In this document: positions 15,923-27,328 of the stretch, one piece after another
Position numbering within the stretch: the stretch's first letter is position 1
Layout of the letters: each line of letters begins with the position of its first letter
Source: Shewanella seohaensis
GTDB taxonomy: Bacteria; Pseudomonadota; Gammaproteobacteria; Enterobacterales; Shewanellaceae
Assembly: GCF_025449215.1 (NCBI RefSeq)
Contig: NZ_CP104900.1
Coordinates: 4,216,001-4,280,000, forward strand
Direction: 5' to 3'
Length of the DNA stretch: 64,000 bases
Notes under the pieces: model-generated
Seen by the model: only the letters and a program-made list of their open reading frames with translations
What the model was told of the DNA's origin: nothing
Databases searched by the model: none
Position numbers and translations under genes: made by a program

Positions 15923-17128
15923 ATGAAAACAACTCAAAACGCAGATCCCAAAGCACTGCTGCTGTGGATGACGTTTGTTATGTCGCTCGTGTTCGCCGTT
16001 TGGCAAGCCCTACTGAACAACTTCGTGATTGAAAAAGCCCAATTCACTGGCGCCGAAATCGGTATGCTGCAAAGCCTAAGGGAAATCCCCGGCTTTTTAG
16101 CCTTTACCGCTATTTTTGTATTGCTGTTAGTGCGCGAACAAGCCTTCGCCCTGTTGTCATTAGCCCTTCTGTGCATTGGCGTGGCGATTACCGGCTTTTT
16201 TCCGCAGGTATTGGGCTTATACCTCACCACAGTATTGATGTCGGTTGGGTTCCATTACTTTGAAACCATTAACCAATCCCTCACCCTGCAATGGGTCGCG
16301 AAGCAGGATACTGCTGGTTTTATGGGTAAAGCGCTGGCATGGCGCTCGGCAGCGGCCTTAGTCGGCTATGGCAGTATTTGGCTTGTCATGACTTGGCTTA
16401 AACTCGATTACTGGCATATGTATTTGATTATTGGTGTATTAGGTCTACTGATGGTGATCAGCATGAGTCTGTACTACCCACAGTTTGATACCCACGAAGT
16501 GCAACACAAAAAAATCATCCTACGTAAACGCTACTGGTTGTATTACCTGTTAACCTTCTTCTCTGGCGCCCGTCGGCAGATTTTTATGGTGTTCGCAGGC
16601 TTTATGATGGTCGAGAAATTCGGCTATACCGTCAGTGAAATCACCGCACTTTTCCTGATCAACTATGTGGTCAATCTACTGTTTGCGCCATCCATTGGTC
16701 GCCTAATCGGCCGTATTGGCGAGCGCAACGCCCTCACGGTGGAATACATTGGGTTATTTTTTGTGTTTGTCAGCTATGCGCTTGTCGAGCAACCCCATAT
16801 GGCCGCCGCCCTCTATGTGATTGACCATTTGCTGTTTGCGATGGCAATTGCCATGAAAACCTATTTTCAAAAGATTGCCGATAGCAAAGATATTGCGGCC
16901 ACCATGTCGGTCAGTTTTACCATTAACCATATCGCTGCGGTGATTATCCCTGTGCTCTTGGGCTTACTGTGGCTGAGCGATCCCGCCCTCGTCTTCTACA
17001 TTGGCGCCGGATTTGCGGTCTGTTCCTTAGTATTGGCCCTCAATGTACCGCGCCATCCCTCACCTGGGAATGAAACCAATTGGGCTTGGTCTGCTAAATC
17101 TATCGAAAAACCGAGTCTCGACAGTTAA
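15923..17128 (+). CDS. MFS transporter
   Basis: 401 residues from the ATG at 15923; an upstream in-frame TTG at 15893 lacks a ribosome-binding site. Twelve membrane helices in two halves are apparent (for example LLLWMTFVMSLVFAVWQALL, VLGLYLTTVLMSVGFHYF, YWHMYLIIGVLGLLMVISM; then RQIFMVFAGFMMVEKFGYTVSEITALFLINY, HLLFAMAIAMKTYFQKIA). Motif A-like GRLIGRIGERNAL sits between helices 8 and 9. The substrate cannot be predicted. The gene is divergent from hemG. Confidence 0.82.
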   Translation: MKTTQNADPKALLLWMTFVMSLVFAVWQALLNNFVIEKAQFTGAEIGMLQSLREIPGFLAFTAIFVLLLVREQAFALLSLALLCIGVAITGFFPQVLGLYLTTVLMSVGFHYFETINQSLTLQWVAKQDTAGFMGKALAWRSAAALVGYGSIWLVMTWLKLDYWHMYLIIGVLGLLMVISMSLYYPQFDTHEVQHKKIILRKRYWLYYLLTFFSGARRQIFMVFAGFMMVEKFGYTVSEITALFLINYVVNLLFAPSIGRLIGRIGERNALTVEYIGLFFVFVSYALVEQPHMAAALYVIDHLLFAMAIAMKTYFQKIADSKDIAATMSVSFTINHIAAVIIPVLLGLLWLSDPALVFYIGAGFAVCSLVLALNVPRHPSPGNETNWAWSAKSIEKPSLDS

Positions 17129-17274
17129 AAAGTGCCCGCAGCGTAATAAAAGCAATCCAGCGCAGAGACTTAAGGATTGCAATCGACTAAGCTGGAAGCA
17201 TTTCGTGGGGTCAACTTGATCCCACGAGCTAACAAAAATAGGGCCAACACAAATAGGTCAAACAGGATAAAGGC

Positions 17275-18113
17275 ATGAAGGATTCAGATATTTTAATGCT
17301 TGCGGATGAAGCGGCTCCCGCTGCCGAGGTCTCGGCCCGTAAAAAAGCGCTGGTACTGGGTCGCCAACTCGGGCTCGCCAGTGAGCAGGAATATCGCCCC
17401 GCCAATGCCTCGGTTGCCGAACGCGCGCAACATAGGGAGCGTAAACTCGCCAGCCAGTATCAAGCCAATGTCGAAACCATTTTCGCCCTCGCCTTGAGTT
17501 ACACCCCGTCGGATGTCACTGGGGTCGATCTGGATCCCGACTGGAGCCATCAATTTTTTTGATGGCGGAACAAATCCACAACCGCAAAATGCAGGATCTG
17601 TGGGCGCGTATCCTCTCCAGTGAAATCGTCAACCCGGGCAACTTCAGCCTGCGCACCCTAGCGCTGTTAAAACAACTGACCCATAGGGAGGCGCAAATCC
17701 TCGAGAAAGCACTAGGTATGGCGGCCAAAGTGAATAATGAGCAGCGCTTAAAGCTGATCAGCGGCTATCGGCTCACGGGCGGACTCGGCCAATATTTTCG
17801 TAAAAATACCAGTGTCACCCTAGGCTTATCCCAATTTGGTCTGCCCTACTCCAGTATTCTCACTTTAGTCGATGCGGGGATCCTGCACAGCAGTGAGTTT
17901 GAAACCGGTTTACTCAACAGCAAAACCCCCATCCAACTCACCATGCCCGGCATCCAAATGAAGCTCACCCCAAAGAGTGGTAACTTGCTGTTTAGCTACT
18001 ATCGCTTAACCCCGATTGGTGATGAACTGGCGCAACTGGTGCTACCAAAACAAGACCAAGATTACCTGAAGGCGCTACAGGCGCTATTTGCGAAGGATTT
18101 TAAAATAGAGTAA
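17275..18113 (+). pseudogene. TIGR03899-like conserved protein, split by a frame break
   Basis: Two frames, 17275-17562 and 17559-18113, together make about 279 residues, the usual size for this gammaproteobacterial family of unknown function. The break is in a run of seven T (17554-17560): one more T joins DLDPDWSHQFF to LMAEQIHNRKMQDLWARIL without a gap. The N-terminal part is basic and helical (AERAQHRERKLASQYQANVETIF); the C-terminal part has LTHREAQILEKALG and GGLGQYFRKNTS. No membrane segment or enzyme motif. As the same type of break affects many genes here, a sequencing deletion is likelier than a true mutation. A -1 slip on the T-run just before TGA is a remote alternative. Confidence 0.7.
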
Positions 18114-18253
18114 TCGCTTAAACAGACTTATATATCTGACCACGAAATCTTTTCTTGAATTACCCCTGAGTGTCGCAAATACTTTGAGTATAAAAAACAC
18201 TCAATTCTAAACTGGGTAAATAAGGATGTTTCGACATCTCAAGGAAAGAGAAT

Positions 18254-20487
18254 ATGGTCAGCCAATCGCAAGACATTATCTTCTTAGATGAACCCGAACC
18301 AAGTACCGCGCTAAAGGCGACGAAAGCGGTCAAAATTCTCACGGTAGACGATGATATTAACTTCCAACGCTCTACCGCTTTCGCCTTGTCCACTCTCACC
18401 ATTCTTGGCGCAAAAATAGAATTAACCCAAGCATTTAGTTACGCAGAAGCCTGCCAGATGGTCGCCAATGAAGACGACTTTGCCATTGCCTTAGTCGATG
18501 TGGTGATGGAAACCGAAGATGCAGGCCTCAGACTCGTGCGAGGCATCAGGGAAGTGCTCGGTAACGAGAAAATCCGCATTATTCTGCTCACAGGGCAACC
18601 CGGTATGGCGCCCGTATTTAACGTGATGCGTGACTATGATATCAATGACTATTGGACTAAATCGGATCTTTCCGCCGACCGTCTACAAACCATCTTGACC
18701 ACTAACCTACGCTCCTACCAACAGATCAGTAATATCGCTAATGCAAAGCGCGGGCTGCAGTTAATTGCCGAATCCAGCGGTGCCCTCTACACCTCGCGCA
18801 ATATCAAAGAGCTGTCGAGCAAAATGCTTCAACAATTGGCAATTCTGCTGAATTTACCCTCGGGCGGCATAGTCTGTGTTAAAGCCATAAACGATCTGCA
18901 TGAATTTGGCCATATGCATCAGATCATTGGCGCTTCAGGAGAGTTTGAATCCTACTACGGTAGAGCCTTACAGCAGCTCGAACAGCAACATATCCGCATC
19001 CAACTCGAGTTGTGCCTGAGCAGTAAGCAATCCCGTATTGAGTCGCAATATACCTGCCTGTTTTTCCCCGGCGAGCTTGCCGGTAATGACTACGCGGTTT
19101 ACCTGGCTACGGGGCGACTACTCGATGCGACCGAAACCGAACTTATCCGTGTTTTTAGCATGAACATTTGCGGCGGCCTGCACAGCGTATCGCTAATGAG
19201 CCAACTGGATAAAATCGCCTTTGAAGATCCCTTGCTCAGAATACCGAACCTCAACGTACTCATCCGTACACTCGATGGCATTTTGAAGGAAGACATTCGT
19301 GACAAATTCAATCTATTACTCATAGACATAGATAAGTTTTCAGACTTCAATCATGTGTTTGGCTCAGAGCATGGCAACAATATGCTCAAGCATGTGGCAA
19401 ATAGTCTAAAAGATCAGTTCGACGCCAGCGTGCTGGTCAGCCGTTTAAAGGATGATAAATTTGCCATTTTAGGCCCTAAACATTTAGTTTCAGCCGCTCT
19501 GATTGAGCAGTTATTTGTTGCGCCCTATCAACAGGGTACCTCCTGTATTACTGTCAATATCAGTACAGTTACCCTGCCTTTGGAGCTCGCCGAAGGGGAT
19601 GCTGTCGCCGCCATCACTCAGCTGAATATGGCACTGAAAAAGGCCAAGAGCCTCGGGATACGTCAACATGTGACATATCAACCATCTAAAGATGATGTCG
19701 CCACGCATTTTGAATTACTGCAGGCCTTGCAACTTGGTATCACTCAAGGAGATATCCATATCGCGCTGCAGCCACAGGTGTCGTTACAAACGGGGAAGTC
19801 GTGGGTGTCGAAGCGCTGGCGCGCTGGACCTTGCCCAATGGCGACAGCGTACCTCCCTTACGCTTTATTCCCATCGCCGAAGCTACGGGGCTGATCACAA
19901 AACTCGGTAAACAATTATTTGTGCAATCTTGCCAAGCCATGCATGCCTTAACAGAGGCGGGTTACCCGAATCTGCGGATCGGCGTTAACCTCTCGGCGAT
20001 GCAGTTTGAGCAAGAGCAAATCGTCAACCAGCTCAATGCCGATATCCAAGCGGCACAAATTGCCAGTGATCAAATTGAAATTGAAGTCACTGAGTCGATT
20101 GCCATGCAGAATTTTGAGGTGATCAATAAGCAACTCAAAGCCCTGCGTAATATGAATATTAACGTCGCCATCGATGATTTTGGCACGGGTTTTTCATCGC
20201 TAGCCTATCTCAGTAAGCTCACCTTCGATCGCATTAAAATTGATAAATCCTTTATCGATAATGTCACCACGGATGATGGTGCAGCGGCGATTGTCGATAG
20301 CATTATCCTGCTCGGGGAACGCTTTAAGATGAATGTGATCGCCGAAGGTGTCGAAACCCTAGAGCAAGCACGTTGGCTGAAACATCGAGGATGCCACGAT
20401 GCCCAGGGCTATTTTTACGCGAAACCAATGCCACTCAAAGAACTACTCATTTGGTTGGCCAACTTCCAAAAACGCATTATCGAATGA
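18254..20487 (+). pseudogene. response regulator with degenerate GGDEF and EAL domains (c-di-GMP phosphodiesterase), frame-broken
   Basis: Full product about 744 residues once one G is restored in the G4 run at 19792-19795 (QVSLQTG then EVVGVEALARW). N-terminal receiver: KILTVDDDINF and ALVDVVMETEDAG with the phospho-acceptor Asp (~77) and LLTGQPG. A middle domain (~145-320) resembles DUF3369. The GGDEF domain has a degenerate active site (RLKDDKF in place of GGDEF), so is not expected to make c-di-GMP. The EAL domain keeps EALARW, NLSAMQF, EVTESIAM, IDDFGTGFSSL, KIDKSF and AEGVET, so c-di-GMP hydrolysis should be possible. Its stop overlaps the start of the next gene, a histidine kinase (ATGA), which is the likely partner. 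Probably intact in the organism. Confidence 0.85.
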
Positions 20488-22380
20488 TATTGAGCGAAAC
20501 CATGACGCCCTTACAACTGCTTAGTCGCTACTGGCTAAAACTGATGTTGCCTTGGTTACTCTTGGTACCCTTGCTAAGTCTCGTGCTTTATCAAAAACGC
20601 CATGAAGAAGCGATGACGCCTTTAGCGCGACAGGCGGCGATGGTGCTGGCCGATGCCAACCAAACCATAGCCTACTATTTGGGCAGTCTTAAACGGGATG
20701 CGCTGTTTCTCGCTAAATATCAACTTCTTCTCGATACCGCTTCGGGCAAAAATACCGATCTCAGTACCGTCGAACACTTTTTTAAGGCATTCAGTGAGGC
20801 GTCACAGCAATATGACCAAGTGCGCTGGCTCGATAACGACGCCATGGAAAAGGTACGCATTAATCTCATCAACCAAGTCGCCCAAATAGTGCCGCAGACA
20901 GAGTTACAATCTAAACAGGGGCGCTACTACATAGCACCGAGTCTGGCGCTTGAGCCCGATACGTTTTACTTCTCCCCCTAGACTTAAACGTTGAAAACAA
21001 AGTCATTGAAACCCCGATTAAACCTATGCTGCGTATCACCACCCCAGTGTTTTTAGCCTCGGGGAAAGGCAAGGATTTATTGCGCTGAATTTTCTCGCCC
21101 AAACCCTGTTAGACGCCATCGCCAGCACAGCTAAAGGCGGAGTCGAATTGTCGATGCTAAACGCCGATGGTTACTGGTTATTGGCGCCGCAGCCGCAAAT
21201 GGCATGGGGATTTATGTATGGTCGAGAAGATTTAAAGTTTGCCAATAACGATCCCGAAGCATGGCAAGCCATCAGCAAAAATACCGAACTTGCCTTTACC
21301 ACATCAAATGGATTTTGGGATTATGAGAATGTGCAAAATCTCGGTAATGCGACGCTACCGAATTGGCGCTTGGTTGCTCATATTTCCCCAACAGTGTTAA
21401 GCCAAATCACCCTACAGTGCGCTCTGGAGTCTTTAACTATCGGGCTAATGTTGTTGATTTTAGGCGGCATAGTCTGTTGGCGCGCGGCTAAGTCTATGTA
21501 CGAACGGGATAAACTCCACGACGATTTAACCGAGCAACAGCGACGACTGGCAAGCAGCAATAAAGCGCTGGCACAATCTTTACAACACCTGCACGACACC
21601 CAGCAGCAATTAATTGAAACTGGCAAACTCTCCTCACTCGGGATGATGGTCGCGGGGGTCGCCCATGAGCTAAATACCCCTGTGGGCGCATCTTTAATGA
21701 CCCTATCGAGCATGAAGAATGAATGTCTTCGATTACAGTCTGCCTTCGAGACCGGCCTTAAACGTTCCGATGTAGATACGTATTTTGAGCACTTTAATGA
21801 AGGCGCAGAGATAGTCAGAGCCAACTTGGAGCGCGCCGCCTCGCTAGTCAAAAGCTTTAAACGCTTAGCGGTCGACCGTACCGGGGAAGAACGGCGCGTC
21901 TTTAAACTCACAGGCTTAGTTCAAGATATGCTGCACACCTCATGGCTGAGGATGAAGAAACAATCCCATGAGTTAAACATCGATATTGCGCCTGAGATTG
22001 AATTAAACAGTTACCCTGGCGCCCTTGGCCAAGTACTCGAAAATCTCGTGTCCAATGCCCTCATCCATGCCTTTGATGATGTCGGTAATGGCCAGATTTA
22101 CATCACGGCTTACCGTCTTGAAGATGCCTTCATCGCCATAACTGTTAGCGATAATGGCAGCGGAATGGATGATGCGACCTTGAAGCAGATCTTCGATCCC
22201 TTCTTTACGACTCGCCGAGGTAAAGGCGGCACAGGCTTAGGATTACACTTAGCGCATCAACTGGTGACGCAGTTACTTGGCGGGTATATCAAGGTGACGA
22301 GTGAACAGGGAAAAGGCACTTGTTTTACGCTAACGCTGCCAACAAATGCCCCCGAATCCCATAAAATGGCCTTAGGCTAA
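20484..22380 (+). pseudogene. membrane sensor histidine kinase, split by two frame breaks
   Basis: Expected product about 632 residues. Breaks lie in C5 at 20974-20978 (FYFSP then LDLNVENKVIETPIKP) and G4 at 21061-21064 (ASG then ERQGFIALNFLAQTLL); one base added to each restores a single frame. The order is: membrane helix (LMLPWLLLVPLLSLVLY), a periplasmic sensing domain of about 290 residues, a second helix (LTIGLMLLILGGIVCW), a coiled coil, HisKA with phospho-acceptor His in VAGVAHELNTPVGA, and HATPase with NLVSNALIHAF, DNGSGM and GTGLGLHLAHQL. It is coupled to the upstream response regulator/EAL gene by an ATGA overlap, so it likely controls c-di-GMP breakdown in response to an external signal. 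It converges with cysC; the two ends overlap by nine bases. Confidence 0.85.
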
Positions 22381-22989
22381 GGCTTTGGCTTTATCTGGAT
22401 TAATGACTTCAATCGCGGTCAAATAGTCAATCAAGGCACGAACTTGCGAGGCTAAATCCCCTTTGCTGGTATCAATCGTCAGCTCCGCCGAGAGCGGCGC
22501 CTCATAGGGAGATGAAATACCAGTAAAGTTACTGATCTCACCGCGACGAGCCTTAACATACAAGCCCTTAGGATCGCGCTGCTCACATACGCTGAGCGGT
22601 GTTGACACATGGATCTCAATAAACTGCCCTGTCGGGAAACGCGCACGTATGCTATCGCGCTCCTCACGGGTCGGCGAAATAAAGGCCGATAACACCACCA
22701 AGCCCGCATCCACCATGAGTTTTGCCACTTCGCCGACGCGGCGTAAGTTTTCATCCCTATCGGCAACGCTAAAGCCCAGATCCTTACATAAACCATGGCG
22801 AACATTGTCACCATCGAGCAGATAAGTGTGAAAGCCCGCCTCAAACAGTGCACGCTCAAGCGCCCCAGCCAAAGTCGACTTACCCGCACCAGACAGCCCA
22901 GTAAACCAGAGTAATACCGGATTTTGTCCCTTAAGTTTGGCTCTGGCCGCTTGGTCAACGCTATGTTGGTGCCACACAATATTGCTCAT
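22372..22989 (-). CDS. cysC: adenylylsulfate (APS) kinase
   Basis: 205 residues from the ATG at 22989, with GAGGAG before it; the GTG six bases upstream would be too close. Walker [10 protein letters not shown] (~32-40), [17 protein letters not shown] (~58-74), [17 protein letters not shown] and [25 protein letters not shown] are all standard CysC. It phosphorylates APS to PAPS, the substrate of CysH. Last gene of a cysD-cysN-permease-cysC minus-strand group; the preceding permease gene ends 50 bases upstream. Confidence 0.95.
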   Translation of the reverse strand: MSNIVWHQHSVDQAARAKLKGQNPVLLWFTGLSGAGKSTLAGALERALFEAGFHTYLLDGDNVRHGLCKDLGFSVADRDENLRRVGEVAKLMVDAGLVVLSAFISPTREERDSIRARFPTGQFIEIHVSTPLSVCEQRDPKGLYVKARRGEISNFTGISSPYEAPLSAELTIDTSKGDLASQVRALIDYLTAIEVINPDKAKALA

Positions 22990-23038
22990 AAACACTCCTC
23001 AAACCTTAGGTTGAATAACAACCTAAGATAAAAAATCA

Positions 23039-24763
23039 TTAAAACGGAAAGATAACTGGCACCATAAAAATTACGATCAGCGAATACAGCAGGGATAAGG
23101 GCAGCCCTAAACGCACAAAATCACTGAAACGATAGTTCCCCGCATTAAACACCATCAAGTTGGTTTGATAACCATAGGGCGAAATAAAGCTGGCACTGGC
23201 ACCAAACACCACGGCCATGATAAACGGCCGAGGATCGACGCCATAATTCAGCGCTACCGCATAGGCAATCGGAAAGGCTAAGGCCGCTGCGGCATTATTG
23301 GTAACGAGTTCTGTCAGCAGCAGCGTGACTAAATAAACGCCCACAAAGGCACCAAACACTCCGTAGCCATTGATGGCACCAAGCAGCCCCTGTGCTAAAC
23401 CATCAGCAAGACCTGTGCTCATCATCAGGTTTGCCAACCCCAAAGCGCTGCCCACAATCACGACTAACTCGAGCGGGAAACGGCGCTTAAGTTCAGATAA
23501 GGTCACGGCGCCGATGGCAAAATAGCTGAGTAATAACAGCACGAGTCCTTTGGCTAAGGGTAAAATCCCCGTCAAACTCAGGCCAATCGTCAACACAAAT
23601 CCGGCTAACACGATACGACTACGCTTAGTGTCTAAACGCACATTCAAATCGAGTCCGCTCACCGCCGCAAATTCGGTACCGAGTTTTGGATTAGCACTAA
23701 ACCCATCCCCCGGCGTCAACAGCAACACATCGCCAGGCTGTAATACGATATCGCCCAAGCCGCCCTTTAGCGGATGATGGCCACGGCGAATCGCCATCAC
23801 CGCCGCATCAAACTGCTCGCGAAAGCGGGATTCTTTTAAGGTGCTGCCCACCAGACTCGACGAAGGCGCTAACACGGCTTCGACCAGATTTTGCCCCTTG
23901 GCTTGATGTTTTCCAAACCAATCGAGACCATCGAATTGATGTAACAATTCCACCGACTCCACAGCGCCACTGAAACGCAGCACATCGTCCGCCTGTAGCA
24001 CTAACTGGGGCGGGACAGGGCAAATACAAATGCCGCTTCGCTCAAGCTCAACTAAATAGAGTTTTTTCAGTGCTCTTAATTTGTTATCCACCACGCTGCG
24101 ACCGACTAAAGACGAGCCTTTGGCCACGTGAGCTTCTAGTAGATAGGGCAACGCTTCCTCAGTCGATTCATCCCGCCTGTCGGGCAAGGTATTGGCCAGC
24201 ACAATCAGCAGCACTATGCCTAAGAGCACAATCAGCGTGGCCACTGGAGTGAACTCAAAGAACCCCAACGCTGGCAAGCCAGCGTTTTCGACAAACGAGT
24301 TGACGATAAGGTTTGTGGAAGTGCCAATCAAAGTCAGCGTACCGCCCAAAATCGCCGCATAGTTGAGTGGTAGCAACAACTTAGCCGGAGCGTGAGCCTG
24401 ATTACGGCGCACCACTCCAATCAAAGACGCGACAACGGCGGTGTTATTGGTAAAAGAGGACAGCAGCGCCGTTGAAAATCCCAGTTTTGCCATCGTCACC
24501 GCAAGCGAGCTGTTACCAATCACTTGGCTTAACTTGCCCAGCAGTGAGGTTTTCTCCAGCGCCGTCGCCGCCAGCACCAATAACACCAGTGTGACTAAAC
24601 CTGTGTTGGTAAAGCTAGTGAGCGCCGTGTCGAGTGATACCATTCCTAAAAGGTAACAGAGTAAAAAAGCAAATAAAAACAACACTGCGGGATTAATGCG
24701 GCCGGCGATTAAGCCAGCCACTAATCCAAACAACACAATAGCTAATAGCCACAAGTCACTCAC
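23039..24763 (-). CDS. SLC13-family (DASS) permease with two TrkA-C/RCK domains, likely sulfate uptake
   Basis: 574 residues, about 11-12 membrane helices. Features of the ArsB/NhaD/SLC13 fold: FTNNTAVVASLIGVVRR (~103-119), LIGTSTNLIVNSFV (~141-154), VTNNAAAALAFPIAYA (~490-505) and ASASFISPYGYQTNLMVFNAGNYRF (~527-551). Two cytoplasmic RCK C-terminal domains lie between the helices at about 205-370 (GRSVVDNKLRALKKLYLVELERSG; VLQPGDVLLLTPGDGF). Homologues with this design are often found in cys clusters and are proposed sulfate transporters. Sitting between cysN and cysC (three bases from cysN), that role is the likely one. Transport of another divalent anion remains possible. Confidence 0.85.
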   Translation of the reverse strand: MSDLWLLAIVLFGLVAGLIAGRINPAVLFLFAFLLCYLLGMVSLDTALTSFTNTGLVTLVLLVLAATALEKTSLLGKLSQVIGNSSLAVTMAKLGFSTALLSSFTNNTAVVASLIGVVRRNQAHAPAKLLLPLNYAAILGGTLTLIGTSTNLIVNSFVENAGLPALGFFEFTPVATLIVLLGIVLLIVLANTLPDRRDESTEEALPYLLEAHVAKGSSLVGRSVVDNKLRALKKLYLVELERSGICICPVPPQLVLQADDVLRFSGAVESVELLHQFDGLDWFGKHQAKGQNLVEAVLAPSSSLVGSTLKESRFREQFDAAVMAIRRGHHPLKGGLGDIVLQPGDVLLLTPGDGFSANPKLGTEFAAVSGLDLNVRLDTKRSRIVLAGFVLTIGLSLTGILPLAKGLVLLLLSYFAIGAVTLSELKRRFPLELVVIVGSALGLANLMMSTGLADGLAQGLLGAINGYGVFGAFVGVYLVTLLLTELVTNNAAAALAFPIAYAVALNYGVDPRPFIMAVVFGASASFISPYGYQTNLMVFNAGNYRFSDFVRLGLPLSLLYSLIVIFMVPVIFPF

Positions 24764-24766
24764 GTA

Positions 24767-26209
24767 TTAGGCTCCAAGCTTTGAAATATCAATCGCTTGC
24801 CAATGCGGGAAGTGCTTACGCACCAGTGCATTAAACTCGATTTCAAAGGCACTAAATTGTGAAGATACTTGCTTATTCACATGCTGACCCGATACCACCA
24901 TCACCGCCGCCACAGTGGCATTGGATAAACGGTCAATCAGGATCATGCCGCCGGTATCACGCACCAAAGAATAGGCATCGAAGACGATATCTTCGGTCAG
25001 CTCTAAGGTCACACGGGCGATGGCATTGAGCCCTAAAGTGTCGGCGCTGCTGCGCGCAAGCGTGTTCACATCAACCACATAGTCGATGGCAGTAACAGAG
25101 GCTTGGGTCTTCTTACCCGCGACTTTAATGTCGTATAACTGGCCGAGTTGTAATGGCTTTTCATCCATCCACACTAGGTCAGCCACGATTTGGTTGGCAA
25201 CCTGTGGCGCACTCTCTGGCAGAGCCAGTAAGTCACCACGGGAAATATCGATTTCATCTTCTAAGGTGATAGTCACGGCTTGACCAGCCGTCGCTTCGGC
25301 GAGATCGCCATCGAAGGTCACGATACGTTCAACCTTGCTACGCTTACCCGAAGGTAGCGCAACTACCTCGTCCCCCACCTTAATCACGCCAGAGGCTAAA
25401 GTACCGGCAAAACCCCGAAAATCCAGATTGGGACGCGACACATATTGCACTGGGAAGCGCACGGGTAAGGCACTCAGTTCACGTTGAGTATCAATAGTTT
25501 CGAGTAGCTCCAGCAGTGTGCCGCCCTGATACCAAGGCGTATGCAAGCTCGGCTCAACCACGTTATCGCCATTGAGTGCGGATAAGGGCACAAAGTGGAT
25601 ATCTAAGTCACCAAAGTCTTTTACGAACTCACTGAAATCATTAAGGATACGATTGAATACTTGCTCATCGAACCCGAGTAAATCCATTTTATTGACCGCG
25701 ACCACAAAGTGGCGAATACCCAGCAAAGAGGCAATAAAGGCATGACGCTTGGTTTGAGTCTGCACGCCGTAACGCGCATCCACTAAGATCACGGCTAAAT
25801 CACAGGTTGAGGCGCCAGTCGCCATATTGCGGGTGTACTGCTCATGACCTGGTGTGTCAGCGATGATAAACTTACGCTTGTCGCTTGAAAAATAACGATA
25901 AGCGACATCGATAGTAATGCCCTGCTCGCGCTCGGCTTGCAGACCATCCACCAGCAAAGCCAAGTCTATGGCCTCGCCTGTTGTGCCCATCTTAGCGCTA
26001 TCATTTTTTAAGCTCGCGAGTTGGTCTTCATAAATCTGCGCGCTGTCATGCAGTAAACGGCCAATCAGGGTGCTCTTGCCATCGTCTACGCTGCCGCAGG
26101 TTAAAAAGCGCAACAAACCTTTATGTTGTTGCTGGGCTAGATATTCTTTAACCCCGTGCTGGCTAATTTCTGCCGCCATACGATTGGTTTTATTGACCGC
26201 TTTATCCAT
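24767..26209 (-). CDS. cysN: sulfate adenylyltransferase GTPase subunit
   Basis: 480 residues. G1 loop [18 protein letters not shown] (~38-55), G3 [18 protein letters not shown]4 NKMDL, and the second and third beta-barrel domains ([34 protein letters not shown]) are all in place. CysN hydrolyses GTP to drive CysD in making APS from ATP and sulfate. It is a translation-factor paralogue but the [11 protein letters not shown] and CysD-side context mark it as CysN. It follows cysD with a 129-base gap. Confidence 0.95.
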   Translation of the reverse strand: MDKAVNKTNRMAAEISQHGVKEYLAQQQHKGLLRFLTCGSVDDGKSTLIGRLLHDSAQIYEDQLASLKNDSAKMGTTGEAIDLALLVDGLQAEREQGITIDVAYRYFSSDKRKFIIADTPGHEQYTRNMATGASTCDLAVILVDARYGVQTQTKRHAFIASLLGIRHFVVAVNKMDLLGFDEQVFNRILNDFSEFVKDFGDLDIHFVPLSALNGDNVVEPSLHTPWYQGGTLLELLETIDTQRELSALPVRFPVQYVSRPNLDFRGFAGTLASGVIKVGDEVVALPSGKRSKVERIVTFDGDLAEATAGQAVTITLEDEIDISRGDLLALPESAPQVANQIVADLVWMDEKPLQLGQLYDIKVAGKKTQASVTAIDYVVDVNTLARSSADTLGLNAIARVTLELTEDIVFDAYSLVRDTGGMILIDRLSNATVAAVMVVSGQHVNKQVSSQFSAFEIEFNALVRKHFPHWQAIDISKLGA

Positions 26210-26338
26210 CTTTATCTCACTCTTATCTTGCTCACTGTTCGTGAAGTCGCTGGTACTTGATTGCTCTAAAAGCCTTCATCGGGACATTCACGAAATCGGT
26301 TTAATTTGTCTCTCAACCTGCGCTCGAAATGCCTTGGT

Positions 26339-27247
26339 TTAGAAATAACCTTGGCGTTTCTTCTGCTCCATCGATGCACTCTGATCAGAGTCAATCAACC
26401 GCCCTTGGCGTTCGCTCGAGCGAGTTAACAGCATTTCTTCGATGATTTTTTCGAGATTATCCGCCTGCGAATGCATCGCTGCCGTCAATGGATAGCAACC
26501 TAAGGTTCTAAAACGCACCACCTCATGCTTAATGGTTTCGCCTTCTTCGAGTTTCATGCGCTCATCGTCGGCCATAATCAACTGACCGCCACGCTCAACC
26601 ACAGGGCGCTCTGCGGCAAAATACAGTGGTACTAACTCAATGTTTTCTTGGTAGATATATTGCCAAATATCGAGTTCGGTCCAGTTAGATAAAGGGAAGA
26701 CACGAATACTTTCGCCCTTATTCACCGCGCCGTTATAGGTGCGCCACAGTTCGGGGCGTTGATTCTTAGGATCCCATCTATGGTGACGATCGCGGAACGA
26801 ATACACCCGCTCCTTCGCGCGGGATTTTTCCTCATCGCGGCGCGCACCACCGAATGCGGCATCGAAACCATATTGGTTTAAGGCTTGTTTTAAGCCTTGG
26901 GTTTTCATGATGTCAGTGTGTTTGGCACTGCCATGGTCGAAGGGGTTAATCCCTTGGGCAACGCCTTCTGGGTTGGTGTGGGTTAATAATTCAAAGCCAA
27001 ACTTTTTCGCCTGCGCATCACGAAAGGCGATCATCTCTTTGAATTTCCAGCCCGTATCCACGTGCAACAAGGGGAATGGGATCTTGCCGGGATAAAAAGC
27101 TTTACGCGCAAGGTGTAACATCACCGAAGAATCTTTTCCGATGGAATACAACATTACTGGATTGTCGAATTCGGCAGCGACTTCACGAATGATCTGAATG
27201 CTTTCGGCTTCCAGTTGTTGTAAGTGGCTTAATTCACGCCCGGCCAT
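26339..27247 (-). CDS. cysD: sulfate adenylyltransferase catalytic subunit
   Basis: 302 residues. PP-loop ATP pyrophosphatase motif [18 protein letters not shown] (~35-52), [51 protein letters not shown] (~133-168) and [16 protein letters not shown]. It condenses sulfate with ATP to APS together with CysN. The C-terminal [22 protein letters not shown] is the standard CysD ending. Leads the cysDN unit; cobA lies upstream 81 bases away on the same strand. Confidence 0.96.
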   Translation of the reverse strand: MAGRELSHLQQLEAESIQIIREVAAEFDNPVMLYSIGKDSSVMLHLARKAFYPGKIPFPLLHVDTGWKFKEMIAFRDAQAKKFGFELLTHTNPEGVAQGINPFDHGSAKHTDIMKTQGLKQALNQYGFDAAFGGARRDEEKSRAKERVYSFRDRHHRWDPKNQRPELWRTYNGAVNKGESIRVFPLSNWTELDIWQYIYQENIELVPLYFAAERPVVERGGQLIMADDERMKLEEGETIKHEVVRFRTLGCYPLTAAMHSQADNLEKIIEEMLLTRSSERQGRLIDSDQSASMEQKKRQGYF

Positions 27248-27328
27248 ACTCTTCTCCGTTTACCTAAAATGGGCTGCGACAGGCAGCTGGATTTAACTTA
27301 ACTATTTCTAAAAAATGATCTGATTTAA

